A DNA stretch of 45,202 bases from an uncultured Planktomarina sp. Lineage in GTDB: Bacteria > Pseudomonadota > Alphaproteobacteria > Rhodobacterales > Rhodobacteraceae. The stretch covers positions 1-45,202 of the forward strand of contig CAJWTH010000005.1 in NCBI GenBank assembly GCA_913047725.1, in the 5' to 3' direction. Positions 36,052 to 44,570 of the stretch are shown one piece after another (position 1 is the stretch's first letter; each line of letters starts with the position of its first letter). Made by a program: the position numbers and the translations under genes. The notes under the pieces were generated by a model. The model saw nothing but the letters and a program-made list of their open reading frames with translations. It searched no databases and was not told the origin of the DNA.

Positions 36052-36068
36052 ATTGAAAAATTTTTTGA

Positions 36069-36440
36069 CTACTCCGCATGTTTCCATGGACCAAAGTCTT
36101 TACCAGACTCGACAATTTCATACATGACGCACGGTTCATCGCCTACCACCCAACCATCATGTCCTGGCGCAAAGTAATAAGCATCTCCAGGTCCAACTTC
36201 AATTCTTGATCCGTCGTTGTGCGAACAACCCAAACGACCAGAAACAACCACGCCGACATGGCCCGCTTGGCAACTATCTCCACCAACGGTCGGCTTGATA
36301 CACTCAGACCAAACCCAACCTGGTTCCAGCACCAGCTTTGAAGCATTAACGTTGCCTAATTTGACTATTTCCACTTTTGCTTTTGGTGGATTTTTTACTT
36401 CATCTGCGTCACTGAAATTTTTGCAATATAAATTTGCCAT
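36069..36440 (-). CDS. Cupin-domain protein
   Basis: A 123-residue single-domain cupin. The motif-1 region (SCQAGHVGVVVSGRLG) has a His where the metal ligand usually lies; motif 2 is GPGDAYYFAPGHDGWV. The remaining ligands are not all present in canonical order, so metal binding is uncertain. The length fits small stand-alone cupins. The substrate is unknown. Its neighbours do not form an obvious pathway. Confidence 0.7.
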   Translation of the reverse strand: MANLYCKNFSDADEVKNPPKAKVEIVKLGNVNASKLVLEPGWVWSECIKPTVGGDSCQAGHVGVVVSGRLGCSHNDGSRIEVGPGDAYYFAPGHDGWVVGDEPCVMYEIVESGKDFGPWKHAE

Positions 36441-36648
36441 TTTTTTTACCTTTAATATCTATAATTAACATGGCAAAAAGGCTACATACGTTCATTTTTA
36501 GCTACAAGTATAAATTTTTAGCCGTCATCTTGAAAACTTTATAAAATAAAAAAACAAAAGCATCATTTAATAATTGCCAATCGTTCGAAAAATGTGACCA
36601 AGATATTATCGTACAAGCAGACTTAATCATTTGGCAGAAAGGATCGTA

Positions 36649-36846
36649 ATGTCTTACATTGAAGCTGGGAGCAGTGTGATAGTCGTGTCAGAGTCAGGCG
36701 TAGAAGCGGAAGCAATTGTAGTTTCATCCTCTGCCAAAAAAATTCGAATTAACATGCAAGGCGTCCCAATGGACTTTCTTACCGATAGTAAAGGAAATTG
36801 GGTTGCCAATTTTTCTGGGTTAAGCTTCTCATTATTGGAAAAATAA
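36649..36846 (+). CDS. Small hypothetical protein (65 residues)
   Basis: A 65-residue protein without recognised family: MSYIEAGSSVIVVSESG at the start, a beta-rich body, and a short hydrophobic end (FSGLSFSLLEK). No signal peptide or cysteine. ATG 36649 has AAGG 6 bases upstream; an earlier in-frame TTG at 36631 is less likely. Alternating polar and hydrophobic residues suggest a small beta-barrel. It stands alone between AT-rich spacers. Confidence 0.55.
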   Translation: MSYIEAGSSVIVVSESGVEAEAIVVSSSAKKIRINMQGVPMDFLTDSKGNWVANFSGLSFSLLEK

Positions 36847-36974
36847 CAAACCATCCATTTGAGTAATCCATTTAATAAAGTTATTATTTTCTAGAGTTCA
36901 TCTTGAGCCCGACCACTTGTCGGAAACTTTGTGTTATGATTAAGATATTTAATTTAATCCACCGGAGACTTTAA

Positions 36975-37052
36975 ATGACTAAATCCTTTCTCATAATTGC
37001 CACACTATTAATTCTAACTGCTTGCGATATACCTTTTATTCCCGGTATTTAA
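36975..37052 (+). CDS. Twenty-five-residue lipoprotein
   Basis: A 25-codon gene, MTKSFLIIATLLILTAC then a short tail. The first part is a signal peptide with a perfect lipobox L-T-A-C (lipidated C17), leaving a mature peptide of only 9 residues ending IPFIPGI. GGAG lies 7 bases before the ATG, which supports translation. Very short lipoproteins with an IPF(I/V)PG-type tail occur in this bacterial group. The role is unknown. Confidence 0.65.
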   Translation: MTKSFLIIATLLILTACDIPFIPGI

Positions 37053-37273
37053 TTTTCCTTAAATAATAATATTAAAAGTTAATATTTTAGATCACGTATA
37101 GGCGGGCTTGCATCTAAAAATTTATTGAATTTAATGTTACTACACCCACCTAGTGCTGTCGGTTAATTTACTGAATATGGAGTAACCATTTCAGAGAATA
37201 ACAGACATGTTTCTTTGGATATCTGCAATTAATAAAAAATAATTATATCATCATCCACTTTGAGGAAAGATTT

Positions 37274-37681
37274 ATGAAAGTTATTACAGCTGGATCACTG
37301 CCTACAAAAAAGGCGCCAGGAGAGTGGTTTACGGGTACAGTATGGCTAAATCCAATAATTGAGGCTCCCAAACCCGCAAGAGTTCGTGCACTAACTGTAA
37401 CCTTTGATCCAGGTTCTAGAACAGCATGGCATACGCACCCATTGGGTCAGACACTGCACGTTGTCAGTGGCATTGGGCTTGTTGGGGTTAGAAATGAGCC
37501 CCCACAGATTATAAAAACTGGAGATAATGTCTGGATACCACCAGACGAGGAACATTGGCATGGCGCAACGGCCGATAGCAGCATGGTGCATATTGCAATT
37601 CAAGAAGCCTTAAACGGGCGTGTCGCTGATTGGCTAGAAGAGGTATCTCAGCACGACTACTCAATCTCCACTGGGCACTAG
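37274..37681 (+). CDS. Cupin-domain protein (probable metal-binding)
   Basis: A 135-residue cupin with motif 1 H-T-H-P-L-G-Q-T-L-H-V-V-S-G (two His, Gln, then His) and motif 2 PPDEEHWHG, so the metal set of two His, a Gln and another His is present. It looks like the (R)-mandelonitrile-lyase/quercetin-dioxygenase-type small cupins. Start ATG 37274 follows GAGGAAAG. It is upstream of the MFS gene by about 140 bases. Function unknown. Confidence 0.75.
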   Translation: MKVITAGSLPTKKAPGEWFTGTVWLNPIIEAPKPARVRALTVTFDPGSRTAWHTHPLGQTLHVVSGIGLVGVRNEPPQIIKTGDNVWIPPDEEHWHGATADSSMVHIAIQEALNGRVADWLEEVSQHDYSISTGH

Positions 37682-37819
37682 AAAACAAAAGACCACGCAA
37701 TTAATTTACAGATTTTCATTTTGTTTCTGCAATTTCCAATAAACATGAATTTAACTCATACCTCATAAAGTTGGTCTCATAACATTGTCATAAAGACAGC
37801 TTTCAACTACCAGTTTTTT

Positions 37820-39031
37820 ATGGAGTTATCTGCACTAAAATTTAAAGATTTTCGCGTTTACGTAGCTGGAAATATATTCTCCCTCAACGCACTTTGGATG
37901 CAAAGAATTACTATAGGCTGGATAGCTTGGGAACTTACCTCGTCCGCTACCTTTGTTGGTTTTATTGCTTTCATAAATTTTGTACCATCGATGATTATGG
38001 GTCCACTTTTTGGGGTTTTAATCGATAGGGTTCCTATAAAGAATGCGGCAATAGCAACCCAGTCTATGCTATTTATAATTGCGTTAAGTTTTTGTCTTTC
38101 TTTTACTTTTGGACTTATGAATGAGGTGATATTAGCCATAGTCTCTGCATCATCAGGACTAATTGCTTCTGCGTATAACCCTGTAAGAATGTCACTTGGC
38201 CCAAGGTTAGTTGGTCATGATTCCATTTCATCTGTCGTTACAATTGGTGCAATAAATTTTAATCTTGCAAGATTGATAGGTCCCACAATCGGTGGGTGGA
38301 TAATTACTGTGTGGGGCGTTGGCATTGCTTTGTTCATCCAAACACTGTGCTATCTACCCTTCATATTTGCCTTAAGCTTATTAAGTCCCCGTGAACTGCC
38401 ATATTCAACTTCTATTAAGGAGCCATTCCTAAGCGCACTGAGATCTGGCATTCGTCATGTTTCTGGGAATTCGTTTATAAGTCGTGCGCTTTTGATCACT
38501 GCTCTTTTTGCGTGCCTTATTCGTGGCACATTAGAAATCCTTCCAGTCATTGCGGATGGTGTGTTTAGCAAGGGCGCTGTCGGGCTCGGGCTTTTAACTT
38601 CTAGTGCAGGGTTCGGCGCGCTTTCGGCCGGTTTGGTAAAAATTTTTATGCCAAGTCAGAAAACGGGAGAAATCCCAAAAATCGCCATTTTAAGTGCTTT
38701 AGCCGGCATTAGTCTGATACCTGTAGTGGGTTTTTCTAATTCATGGGAACTAACCGTTGGATGTATTGCATGCCTTGGATTTGCAAGTACCGTTTCTGCA
38801 ATTTCAATTCAAACAGCAATCCAAATCGACCTAAATGATAACCTTCGCGGCCGAGTAATGAGCCTCTGGATAATGGTTAGTATGGGCGCTGCCGCCATTG
38901 GCGCATTAATTATGGGCGGACTTGCTGATTATATCGGATTACCAATAGCACTTGGTTTGGCTGGAGGCATAGGAAGCCTAGTTTTAGTGATATTTTTAAT
39001 TAAACGTCCAAAAACTTTGGCCTTTAGATAA
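37820..39031 (+). CDS. MFS transporter (MFS_3/EntS-like)
   Basis: A 403-residue major facilitator permease of the enterobactin-exporter-like subgroup. It has 12 hydrophobic spans, the FKDFRVYVAGNIFS start typical of MFS_3, and the conserved RLIGPTIGGWI segment in helix 5. It is probably a proton-driven exporter. The start at 37820 has no strong ribosome site. It ends 90 bases before the MarR gene, which converges on it. Confidence 0.85.
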   Translation: MELSALKFKDFRVYVAGNIFSLNALWMQRITIGWIAWELTSSATFVGFIAFINFVPSMIMGPLFGVLIDRVPIKNAAIATQSMLFIIALSFCLSFTFGLMNEVILAIVSASSGLIASAYNPVRMSLGPRLVGHDSISSVVTIGAINFNLARLIGPTIGGWIITVWGVGIALFIQTLCYLPFIFALSLLSPRELPYSTSIKEPFLSALRSGIRHVSGNSFISRALLITALFACLIRGTLEILPVIADGVFSKGAVGLGLLTSSAGFGALSAGLVKIFMPSQKTGEIPKIAILSALAGISLIPVVGFSNSWELTVGCIACLGFASTVSAISIQTAIQIDLNDNLRGRVMSLWIMVSMGAAAIGALIMGGLADYIGLPIALGLAGGIGSLVLVIFLIKRPKTLAFR

Positions 39032-39120
39032 AGTTTTTGAATGAGGATGGACCGGGGCCAACCAGCACATCGACATCTGACAACTTTATAGGCCATAAAT
39101 TATTAAAATAGGTCACTAAG

Positions 39121-39486
39121 TTAATCTGTAGTATCCACCCCGCTCGCCTTTTGCGCCATCGATATAAACAATTTGCGTTCTTCAACACTAAGATGTGCGA
39201 GAATTTCATCCTGTAGCGCCCGAACGGTCAATGTAAGACGTTCAACTGCCTCACTACCTTTAAGACTGAGGCTAACTTTGCGAGCCCGCCGGTCCAATTT
39301 ACTAACGGCCCGAGTTACATAACCCTTTTTCTCCAACCGCTCCACAACTCCACCTATTGTCGCTCGGTCATATGCAATAAGAGTTGCAATCTTTGCCTGC
39401 TCAATCGCCGGGTTTACCTTGAGGGCCTGCATTGCCGCAAGCTGTATAGGTGTCAAATCAAACCCAGCTTCCTTCACGCGCAACAT
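39121..39486 (-). CDS. MarR-family regulator, conserved N-terminus extends past the first ATG
   Basis: A winged-helix repressor. The helix-turn-helix and wing are in the LTPIQLAAMQAL to LDRRARKVSLSLKG region; the DRRA-x-K motif is typical. The ATG at 39486 gives 121 residues, but the same frame stays open to 39567 and encodes a MarR-like N-terminal helix (SYPGHLIRRLHQIS), so the real protein is likely longer. No ATG, GTG or TTG lies there; either a rare start is used or a frameshift separated a TTG start. It is divergent from the FAD monooxygenase, the arrangement of mobR and mobA in Comamonas, and probably represses it. Confidence 0.75.
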   Translation of the reverse strand: MLRVKEAGFDLTPIQLAAMQALKVNPAIEQAKIATLIAYDRATIGGVVERLEKKGYVTRAVSKLDRRARKVSLSLKGSEAVERLTLTVRALQDEILAHLSVEERKLFISMAQKASGVDTTD

Positions 39487-39637
39487 GAATGCATGTGTGG
39501 AAATCTGATGAAGACGCCGAATTAAGTGGCCAGGATAAGAGTATGTTTCTATCGATTCTACTTTCTTTTATTGGCTGTGCTCAAAGTGGCCCAGTAACGA
39601 AAAAGATACCACATAATTTGTAATAAATAAATAATAG

Positions 39638-39649
39638 TATGTATACATA
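39638..39649. promoter_or_regulatory. Palindrome between the MarR and FAD monooxygenase genes
   Basis: TATGTATACATA is a 12-base perfect palindrome in the divergent promoter, 77 bases before the monooxygenase ATG. MarR dimers bind such short AT-rich palindromes, so this is the best candidate operator. Confidence 0.4.
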
Positions 39650-39725
39650 TTGTTTTAGTTGACGAGTTAATGACGCAGCAATACTAATTCTTTCAACCCG
39701 AATGCGATGACTAAGGAAAAACGAA

Positions 39726-41657
39726 ATGCAGTTTCATCACGATGGTTTTCACGCTGGCGATCCAGATATTTACAAGCTTGCCAAGGGCCAAAAAGAGCCG
39801 ATGCTGGATATGCCCAATGAAGTCGATGTATTGATTGTTGGATCCGGACCCGCCGGCTTGACCCTCGCTGCGCAACTGGCAGCGCATCCAGATATAACTA
39901 CAAGAATTATTGACCTAAAACCTGGTCCAATGGAGAAAGGTCAAGCAGATGGCATCTCCTGTAGATCGATGGAAATGTTTCAGGCATTTGACTTTGCTGA
40001 AAAGGTCAAGCGCGAGGCATGCTGGGTCAATGAAACCAGTTTTTGGAATCCAAACCCTGAAAAGCCTAGCGAAATACATCGGACTGGCAGGATCCAGGAT
40101 GTTGAGGATGGTCTGTCCGAAATGCCACATGTTATTCTCAACCAGGCGCGAGTTCACGACCGTTATTTGGAAGTTATGCAAAATTCTTCAACTCGGCTAA
40201 CACCCCATTACTCCAGAAAATTAGTTGACCTAACCCTTGCAAAAACAGAGGCAACCCATCCCATTACTGTTACCCTTAAACGAAGCGATGCTGGCCATGA
40301 GGGACAATTAGAGACCGTCCGTGCCCAATATGTTGTTGGCTGTGATGGCGCACGGAGTGGTGTTCGTAACTCTATCGGGAGGGAACTCGTTGGCGACAAA
40401 GCCAATCAAGCCTGGGGGGTCATGGATGTGTTGGCTCAGACCGATTTTCCCGACTTTCGTATGAAATCTCTGGTCAAATCTGAGAGCGAAGGGAGCATAA
40501 TCTTCATACCCCGCGAGGGTGGGCATATGGTCCGAGTGTATATCGAGATGGACAAATTGGCCAATAACGAACGGATTTCAAAAAGTGATATAGACGTTGA
40601 AAAGCTGATCGATGCCACTAATCGTGTGCTCAACCCATATACAATTGACGTCAAAGAGGTTGTCTGGTGGTCTATTTATGAAGTTGGCCACAGCGTGACA
40701 GACAAGTTTGATGATGTGCCTGCCAAAAATGTGGAAACACAGCTTCCGCGTATTTTTATAGCTGGAGACGCATGTCATACACATTCTGCCAAAGCAGGTC
40801 AGGGTATGAATGTGTCGATGGGGGATACATTTAATCTAGGCTGGAAATTAATCTTAGTTCTTCAAAAGCGCTGCGATCCCAAGCTTTTGCACACGTATTC
40901 TGCAGAACGGCGTACAGTGGCCAAGGACCTAATCGATTTCGACCACGAATGGTCACGAATTATTGGAGCCCCTCCTGATCCCGGAACGTCTCTAGAGGAA
41001 ACCCCAAAGTTCCAAGAATATTTTATTGAGCATGGCCGCTACACAGCAGGCTTATCGGTTAAGTATACCCCCTCAGCCCTAACAGGCACAGGCGATTGGC
41101 AGCATCTTGCCACTGGCTTTGAAGTTGGCACTAGGTTCCACTCTGCGCCAGTTATACGACTAGCCGATGCCAAACCACTTCAACTGGGACATACGGTTAA
41201 GGCAGATGCACGCTGGCGGCTATACGCCTTTGCAGGTTTGAAAGACCCAGCTTTACCTCAATCAGATATAAAAAGGTTCTGTAATTTTCTTCAAACATCT
41301 ATTGACTCGCCCTTACAAAAATTCACCCCCCAGAAGGAGGACTCTAATACTGTCATAGAGGTCATGGCGGTGTTTCAGCAGTCTCACCAAGACTTAGATA
41401 TTGGGGCAATGCCAGATTTATTACGACCTAAAGTTGGACTTCTCCAGCTTACTGACTATGAAAAAATGTTCTGTGCAGACCAAGTTGCAGGGGATATCTA
41501 CACCATGCGTGGAGTAAACCGGGAGCGTGGGTGCGTTGTAATTGTACGCCCAGATCAACATGTCGCAAACGTACTACCAATTGATAATTTTAAGGAATTA
41601 AGCCTATTTTTTGATGGTTTCCTAATTACCCCACCAGAAAACACCAATCGTGCTTAA
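39726..41657 (+). CDS. mobA: FAD-dependent aromatic monooxygenase (3-hydroxybenzoate 4-monooxygenase-like)
   Basis: A 643-residue flavoprotein of the phenol hydroxylase/MobA group. The FAD-binding G39-x-G41-x-x-G44 lies in VLIVGSGPAGLTLA, the DG motif in VVGCDGARSG, and the GD motif at 347-348 in GDACHTHSAKAGQGMN. A thioredoxin-like C-terminal domain accounts for the length. The start MQFHHDGF and overall size match MobA, which hydroxylates 3-hydroxybenzoate to protocatechuate using NADPH and oxygen. The divergent MarR-family gene supports this. No ring-cleavage genes are nearby, so the substrate could be another phenolic acid. Confidence 0.8.
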   Translation: MQFHHDGFHAGDPDIYKLAKGQKEPMLDMPNEVDVLIVGSGPAGLTLAAQLAAHPDITTRIIDLKPGPMEKGQADGISCRSMEMFQAFDFAEKVKREACWVNETSFWNPNPEKPSEIHRTGRIQDVEDGLSEMPHVILNQARVHDRYLEVMQNSSTRLTPHYSRKLVDLTLAKTEATHPITVTLKRSDAGHEGQLETVRAQYVVGCDGARSGVRNSIGRELVGDKANQAWGVMDVLAQTDFPDFRMKSLVKSESEGSIIFIPREGGHMVRVYIEMDKLANNERISKSDIDVEKLIDATNRVLNPYTIDVKEVVWWSIYEVGHSVTDKFDDVPAKNVETQLPRIFIAGDACHTHSAKAGQGMNVSMGDTFNLGWKLILVLQKRCDPKLLHTYSAERRTVAKDLIDFDHEWSRIIGAPPDPGTSLEETPKFQEYFIEHGRYTAGLSVKYTPSALTGTGDWQHLATGFEVGTRFHSAPVIRLADAKPLQLGHTVKADARWRLYAFAGLKDPALPQSDIKRFCNFLQTSIDSPLQKFTPQKEDSNTVIEVMAVFQQSHQDLDIGAMPDLLRPKVGLLQLTDYEKMFCADQVAGDIYTMRGVNRERGCVVIVRPDQHVANVLPIDNFKELSLFFDGFLITPPENTNRA

Positions 41658-41728
41658 ATTCATCGTTTAAACATTTGACACATGGCGGCGAACTCACATC
41701 GTACGTGATCAGCCGATCAGCGCATTGC

Positions 41729-42841
41729 TTAGCCAAAAGTTTGTAGCTGCCTATTTAAGGACGTCAAACAATCGGCACCATCCGGGCCAACGTGAATGTC
41801 GTCTTCAATACGGACACCTAATTCCCCGCTCTTATATAGCCCTGGCTCCACTGTGAACACCATTCCTTGTGCAATAGGAATATTGTTTTCTCGCATAATT
41901 TGTGGTGCTTCGTGGATGTCATGCCCCAGGCCATGACCTGTCTTGTGTAAAATTAAATCAGCGTAGCTCGAGTTCTCAAGTACACTAGTTGCCGCATCAT
42001 CAATAGATCCAACCGGCGCACCAACTCTTACCGCATCCCTGCCCGCCTCATTCGCTAACCGAACTACGTTATAAATTTGTTGATGTTCGTCACTGGCATA
42101 TTGGCAAAAAAAAGTACGTGTAATGTCAGCGTGCATACCTCCATATGAAGCTCCAAAGTCAATCAGAAGGCACGCCCCAGGTACAATTGAACCGCCACCA
42201 GATGTACCGTGTGGATTTGCCGCTGCCGACCCAGTGAGCACAATTGGATCGAAGGCAAAGCCCTCAGCTCCATGGGACAGCATGGCTTTTTGAAGCCTTG
42301 ACTTCACCTGTAGCTCCGTCTGGCCGACCCGGGTAGCTTCTATTGTCTCCAGCAAAGCGGCCTCACTAATCTTAATCGCACGACTTAAAGCTACAACTTC
42401 ATTTTTATCTTTCAACATACGTAATTCGGCAAGCGCGACATCTGCATTGACAACTTGCTTGTTGTGCCAATGGCTCACGAGCAAGGCATATTCAGCCATC
42501 CGCATACGCAAACCTTCAACGCCTAGTGTAATGGGACCACATTGATCTGCGAGCCAGGCGAAAGCAGCGTCAGGGCCTTCCGCATCTTTCCAATAAAATG
42601 TCTCAACATCAGGCATCGCCTGGGACCATTTCTGTTCCTCCAACGACGGCATGATCGCAAATTTACTACCACCTTTACACACCACAAAAATTGTGGGGCG
42701 CTCCATCAGGTGCAATTCAACTCCCGTAAGGTAGGTAAAATTTGCCCCCGGCACCACGGCAAAGGCATCTATTTCTTCGGCGATGGCAATACCAATTAAA
42801 CGCTCGCAGCGTTTGGAAAGAATACTCAACGACTGTGACAC
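41729..42841 (-). CDS. M24-family metallopeptidase (Xaa-Pro aminopeptidase/creatinase-like)
   Basis: A 370-residue pita-bread-fold enzyme. The dimetal ligands D228, D239, H307, E332 and E346 are present (IDFGASYGGMHADIT, GHGLGHDIHE, FTVEPG and RIEDD). The N-terminal creatinase domain covers residues 1-140. The family includes aminopeptidase P and creatinase or DMSP-lyase-type enzymes, so the substrate is uncertain. It uses a GTG start at 42841 with no clear ribosome site; the stop TGA in the same frame immediately upstream rules out an earlier start. It overlaps a 37-codon leader ORF by 16 bases. Confidence 0.88.
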   Translation of the reverse strand: MSQSLSILSKRCERLIGIAIAEEIDAFAVVPGANFTYLTGVELHLMERPTIFVVCKGGSKFAIMPSLEEQKWSQAMPDVETFYWKDAEGPDAAFAWLADQCGPITLGVEGLRMRMAEYALLVSHWHNKQVVNADVALAELRMLKDKNEVVALSRAIKISEAALLETIEATRVGQTELQVKSRLQKAMLSHGAEGFAFDPIVLTGSAAANPHGTSGGGSIVPGACLLIDFGASYGGMHADITRTFFCQYASDEHQQIYNVVRLANEAGRDAVRVGAPVGSIDDAATSVLENSSYADLILHKTGHGLGHDIHEAPQIMRENNIPIAQGMVFTVEPGLYKSGELGVRIEDDIHVGPDGADCLTSLNRQLQTFG

Positions 42842-42939
42842 GGTTCAAACCACTCACGCGCAACCACTTGTAATGATCCATGCTGGTTGGCACCCAGATA
42901 AATCTGAAGTAATTTTTGGTTCAAAAAAAATCTTTTCAT
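42826..42939 (-). CDS. Thirty-seven-residue ORF overlapping the M24 peptidase start
   Basis: A 37-codon frame starting MKRFFLNQKLLQIYLG and ending WFEPCHSR. It has the strongest ribosome site in this part of the window (GGAGG, 7 bases from its ATG). Its TGA lies 13 bases inside the M24 gene, which lacks its own site, so ribosomes finishing this ORF could restart on the GTG. It may be a regulatory leader peptide. The family is not recognised; the C-terminal CHSR is notable. Confidence 0.5.
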   Translation of the reverse strand: MKRFFLNQKLLQIYLGANQHGSLQVVAREWFEPCHSR

Positions 42940-43176
42940 CAGGACCCCTCCTCTAACATGAAATACGATACCATTCCTAATCACAACGCAAATTATATAG
43001 CCCAAGCGATCAATATTTATTAAAATAATAAATGTGATAATAAAGGTAAAAGAGGTTTCTGGGATGTAATTAAAAATGATGCGCCAGCTCTTGCACCCAC
43101 TGGGGCTGCAATCCAAAAACTTATGAGCTAAAAAATGAGGCCTGGCTGCCAAGGTTGATGTTTTAGAAAGGCTGCA

Positions 43177-44139
43177 ATGACTAAATCAATAATCGTCCGT
43201 CATGAAATTGCGGAGTTAACAGATAACTATCTGCTAAAACTTACCCCAATGTTTCCAGAAATTAAATTTCATGCGGCGTATTCCCTTGAAGATGCCATGG
43301 ACCTCGCGCCCGAAGCGCATGCATTTATAGGAATTGGTCCTTTTGTTCCTGCTGTTATGATTGGCGCGATGGGGAAGTTAGAGTGGGTGCAGACCCTGAC
43401 CACTGGCGTAGATAATTTTCTTAACATGGCCGAGTTGCCAGACCACGTTCCTGTTACGAATATTAAGGATGTTCAGGGTCCACAGGTATCTGAGACCGCT
43501 CTTATGTTGATGATGAGCTTGGCAAGGCGACTGCCTGCCATGTTGGAGGCGCAAAAAGCAGCTCGCTGGGAACGTCACATGCAACCTGCCCTTTTTGGTA
43601 AAACTTTGTGCATTTTGGGGCTTGGTAATATTTCTGAAACCTTAGCTCTATACGCAAAAACCCTAGGTATGAAAGTTCTTGGTGTATCAGATAGTCGCGT
43701 CAAAGCACCAAATGTAGATCGCATCTACAAGCGCGATGAACTAAATGTGGCTGCCGCAGAGTGTGACTTTTTAGTTGTATTAGTCCCTTTATCAGAAAAG
43801 ACACACCATATTATTAACGCACAGGTCCTGTCGGCTATGAAACCAACGGGTTTTGTTTTGAACCTTGCCCGGGGAGGCTGCGTTGATGAAACGGCATTGA
43901 TCGAAGCCCTTAGAGCGGAGACAATTGCGGGGGCAGGCTTGGATGTCTTCGAACACGAACCTTTACCGCAAGCAGATCCAATATGGTCTGCACCAAACGT
44001 TGTGTTAACCCCCCACATTGCAGGCTTTGCAGATATTGTCGCCGAACAGTGCTTGCCGACGGTAATAAAGAACTTAAGAATTTACGCAGAAACAGGTGCA
44101 TCTGGCCTGAACTCAGCCATCCCAAATAAGCTGAAATAA
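43177..44139 (+). CDS. D-2-hydroxyacid dehydrogenase
   Basis: A 320-residue NAD(P) enzyme of the glyoxylate/phosphoglycerate dehydrogenase type. The catalytic triad is R232 (NLARGG), E261 (HEPLP) and H280 (LTPHIAG). The dinucleotide motif is G148-L-G150-N-I-S153, where the third glycine is replaced by Ser; the reading is clear. It probably reduces a 2-ketoacid. It is divergent from the M24 gene across 240 bases holding the leader ORF. AAAGG lies 5 bases upstream of the ATG. Confidence 0.88.
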   Translation: MTKSIIVRHEIAELTDNYLLKLTPMFPEIKFHAAYSLEDAMDLAPEAHAFIGIGPFVPAVMIGAMGKLEWVQTLTTGVDNFLNMAELPDHVPVTNIKDVQGPQVSETALMLMMSLARRLPAMLEAQKAARWERHMQPALFGKTLCILGLGNISETLALYAKTLGMKVLGVSDSRVKAPNVDRIYKRDELNVAAAECDFLVVLVPLSEKTHHIINAQVLSAMKPTGFVLNLARGGCVDETALIEALRAETIAGAGLDVFEHEPLPQADPIWSAPNVVLTPHIAGFADIVAEQCLPTVIKNLRIYAETGASGLNSAIPNKLK

Positions 44140-44221
44140 ATGTGAATTATCTCCCAAACTGATGGTGGGGCTAACATGTAAACTATCCCTGCCGTTAAGT
44201 TAGATGTGAGGGAGATTTATC

Positions 44222-44350
44222 ATGATTATTTCAATCAAAACTACTGGCCGGTCTAATAAACTCTCTGTTCCCATAAATGATGAAAAGACAGACTCAAAAC
44301 TGCCTCGATCAGCAGCCAAACTTGGTAACATAAAACTGGGCTGTAGCTAA
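44222..44350 (+). CDS. Small hypothetical protein (42 residues)
   Basis: A 42-residue basic ORF: MIISIKTTGRSNKLSV at the start, a Lys/Ser-rich middle and a GCS end. A strong AGGGAG site lies 7 bases before the ATG, which supports translation. No signal peptide or known family. It stands between the dehydrogenase and the repetitive lipoprotein. Confidence 0.45.
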   Translation: MIISIKTTGRSNKLSVPINDEKTDSKLPRSAAKLGNIKLGCS

Positions 44351-44570
44351 GATGACTAAGAGGATTTGGTCTATGATATTTCCGTGTCGTGCGCATGCGT
44401 ACGCCGCCACAACAACCAATCAACTACGAGGAATTTTGGAAACATGGGTGCCAGATGGTTAAGCCTGTGCAGTTCATTTCTTTGGTCCTTAAATAGATCT
44501 GGTTTTGAAGTGATTAAAACTATGGTCTACTCCCTAAATCCCACTGATTCTCTACCTGAAAGGCGATTTT

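Noticed and set aside
39024-39209. Minus-strand frame with DVDVLVGPGPSS resembling a flavin motif
   Set aside because: Short, out of frame with the MarR gene and lacking the GxGxxG pattern; chance similarity.
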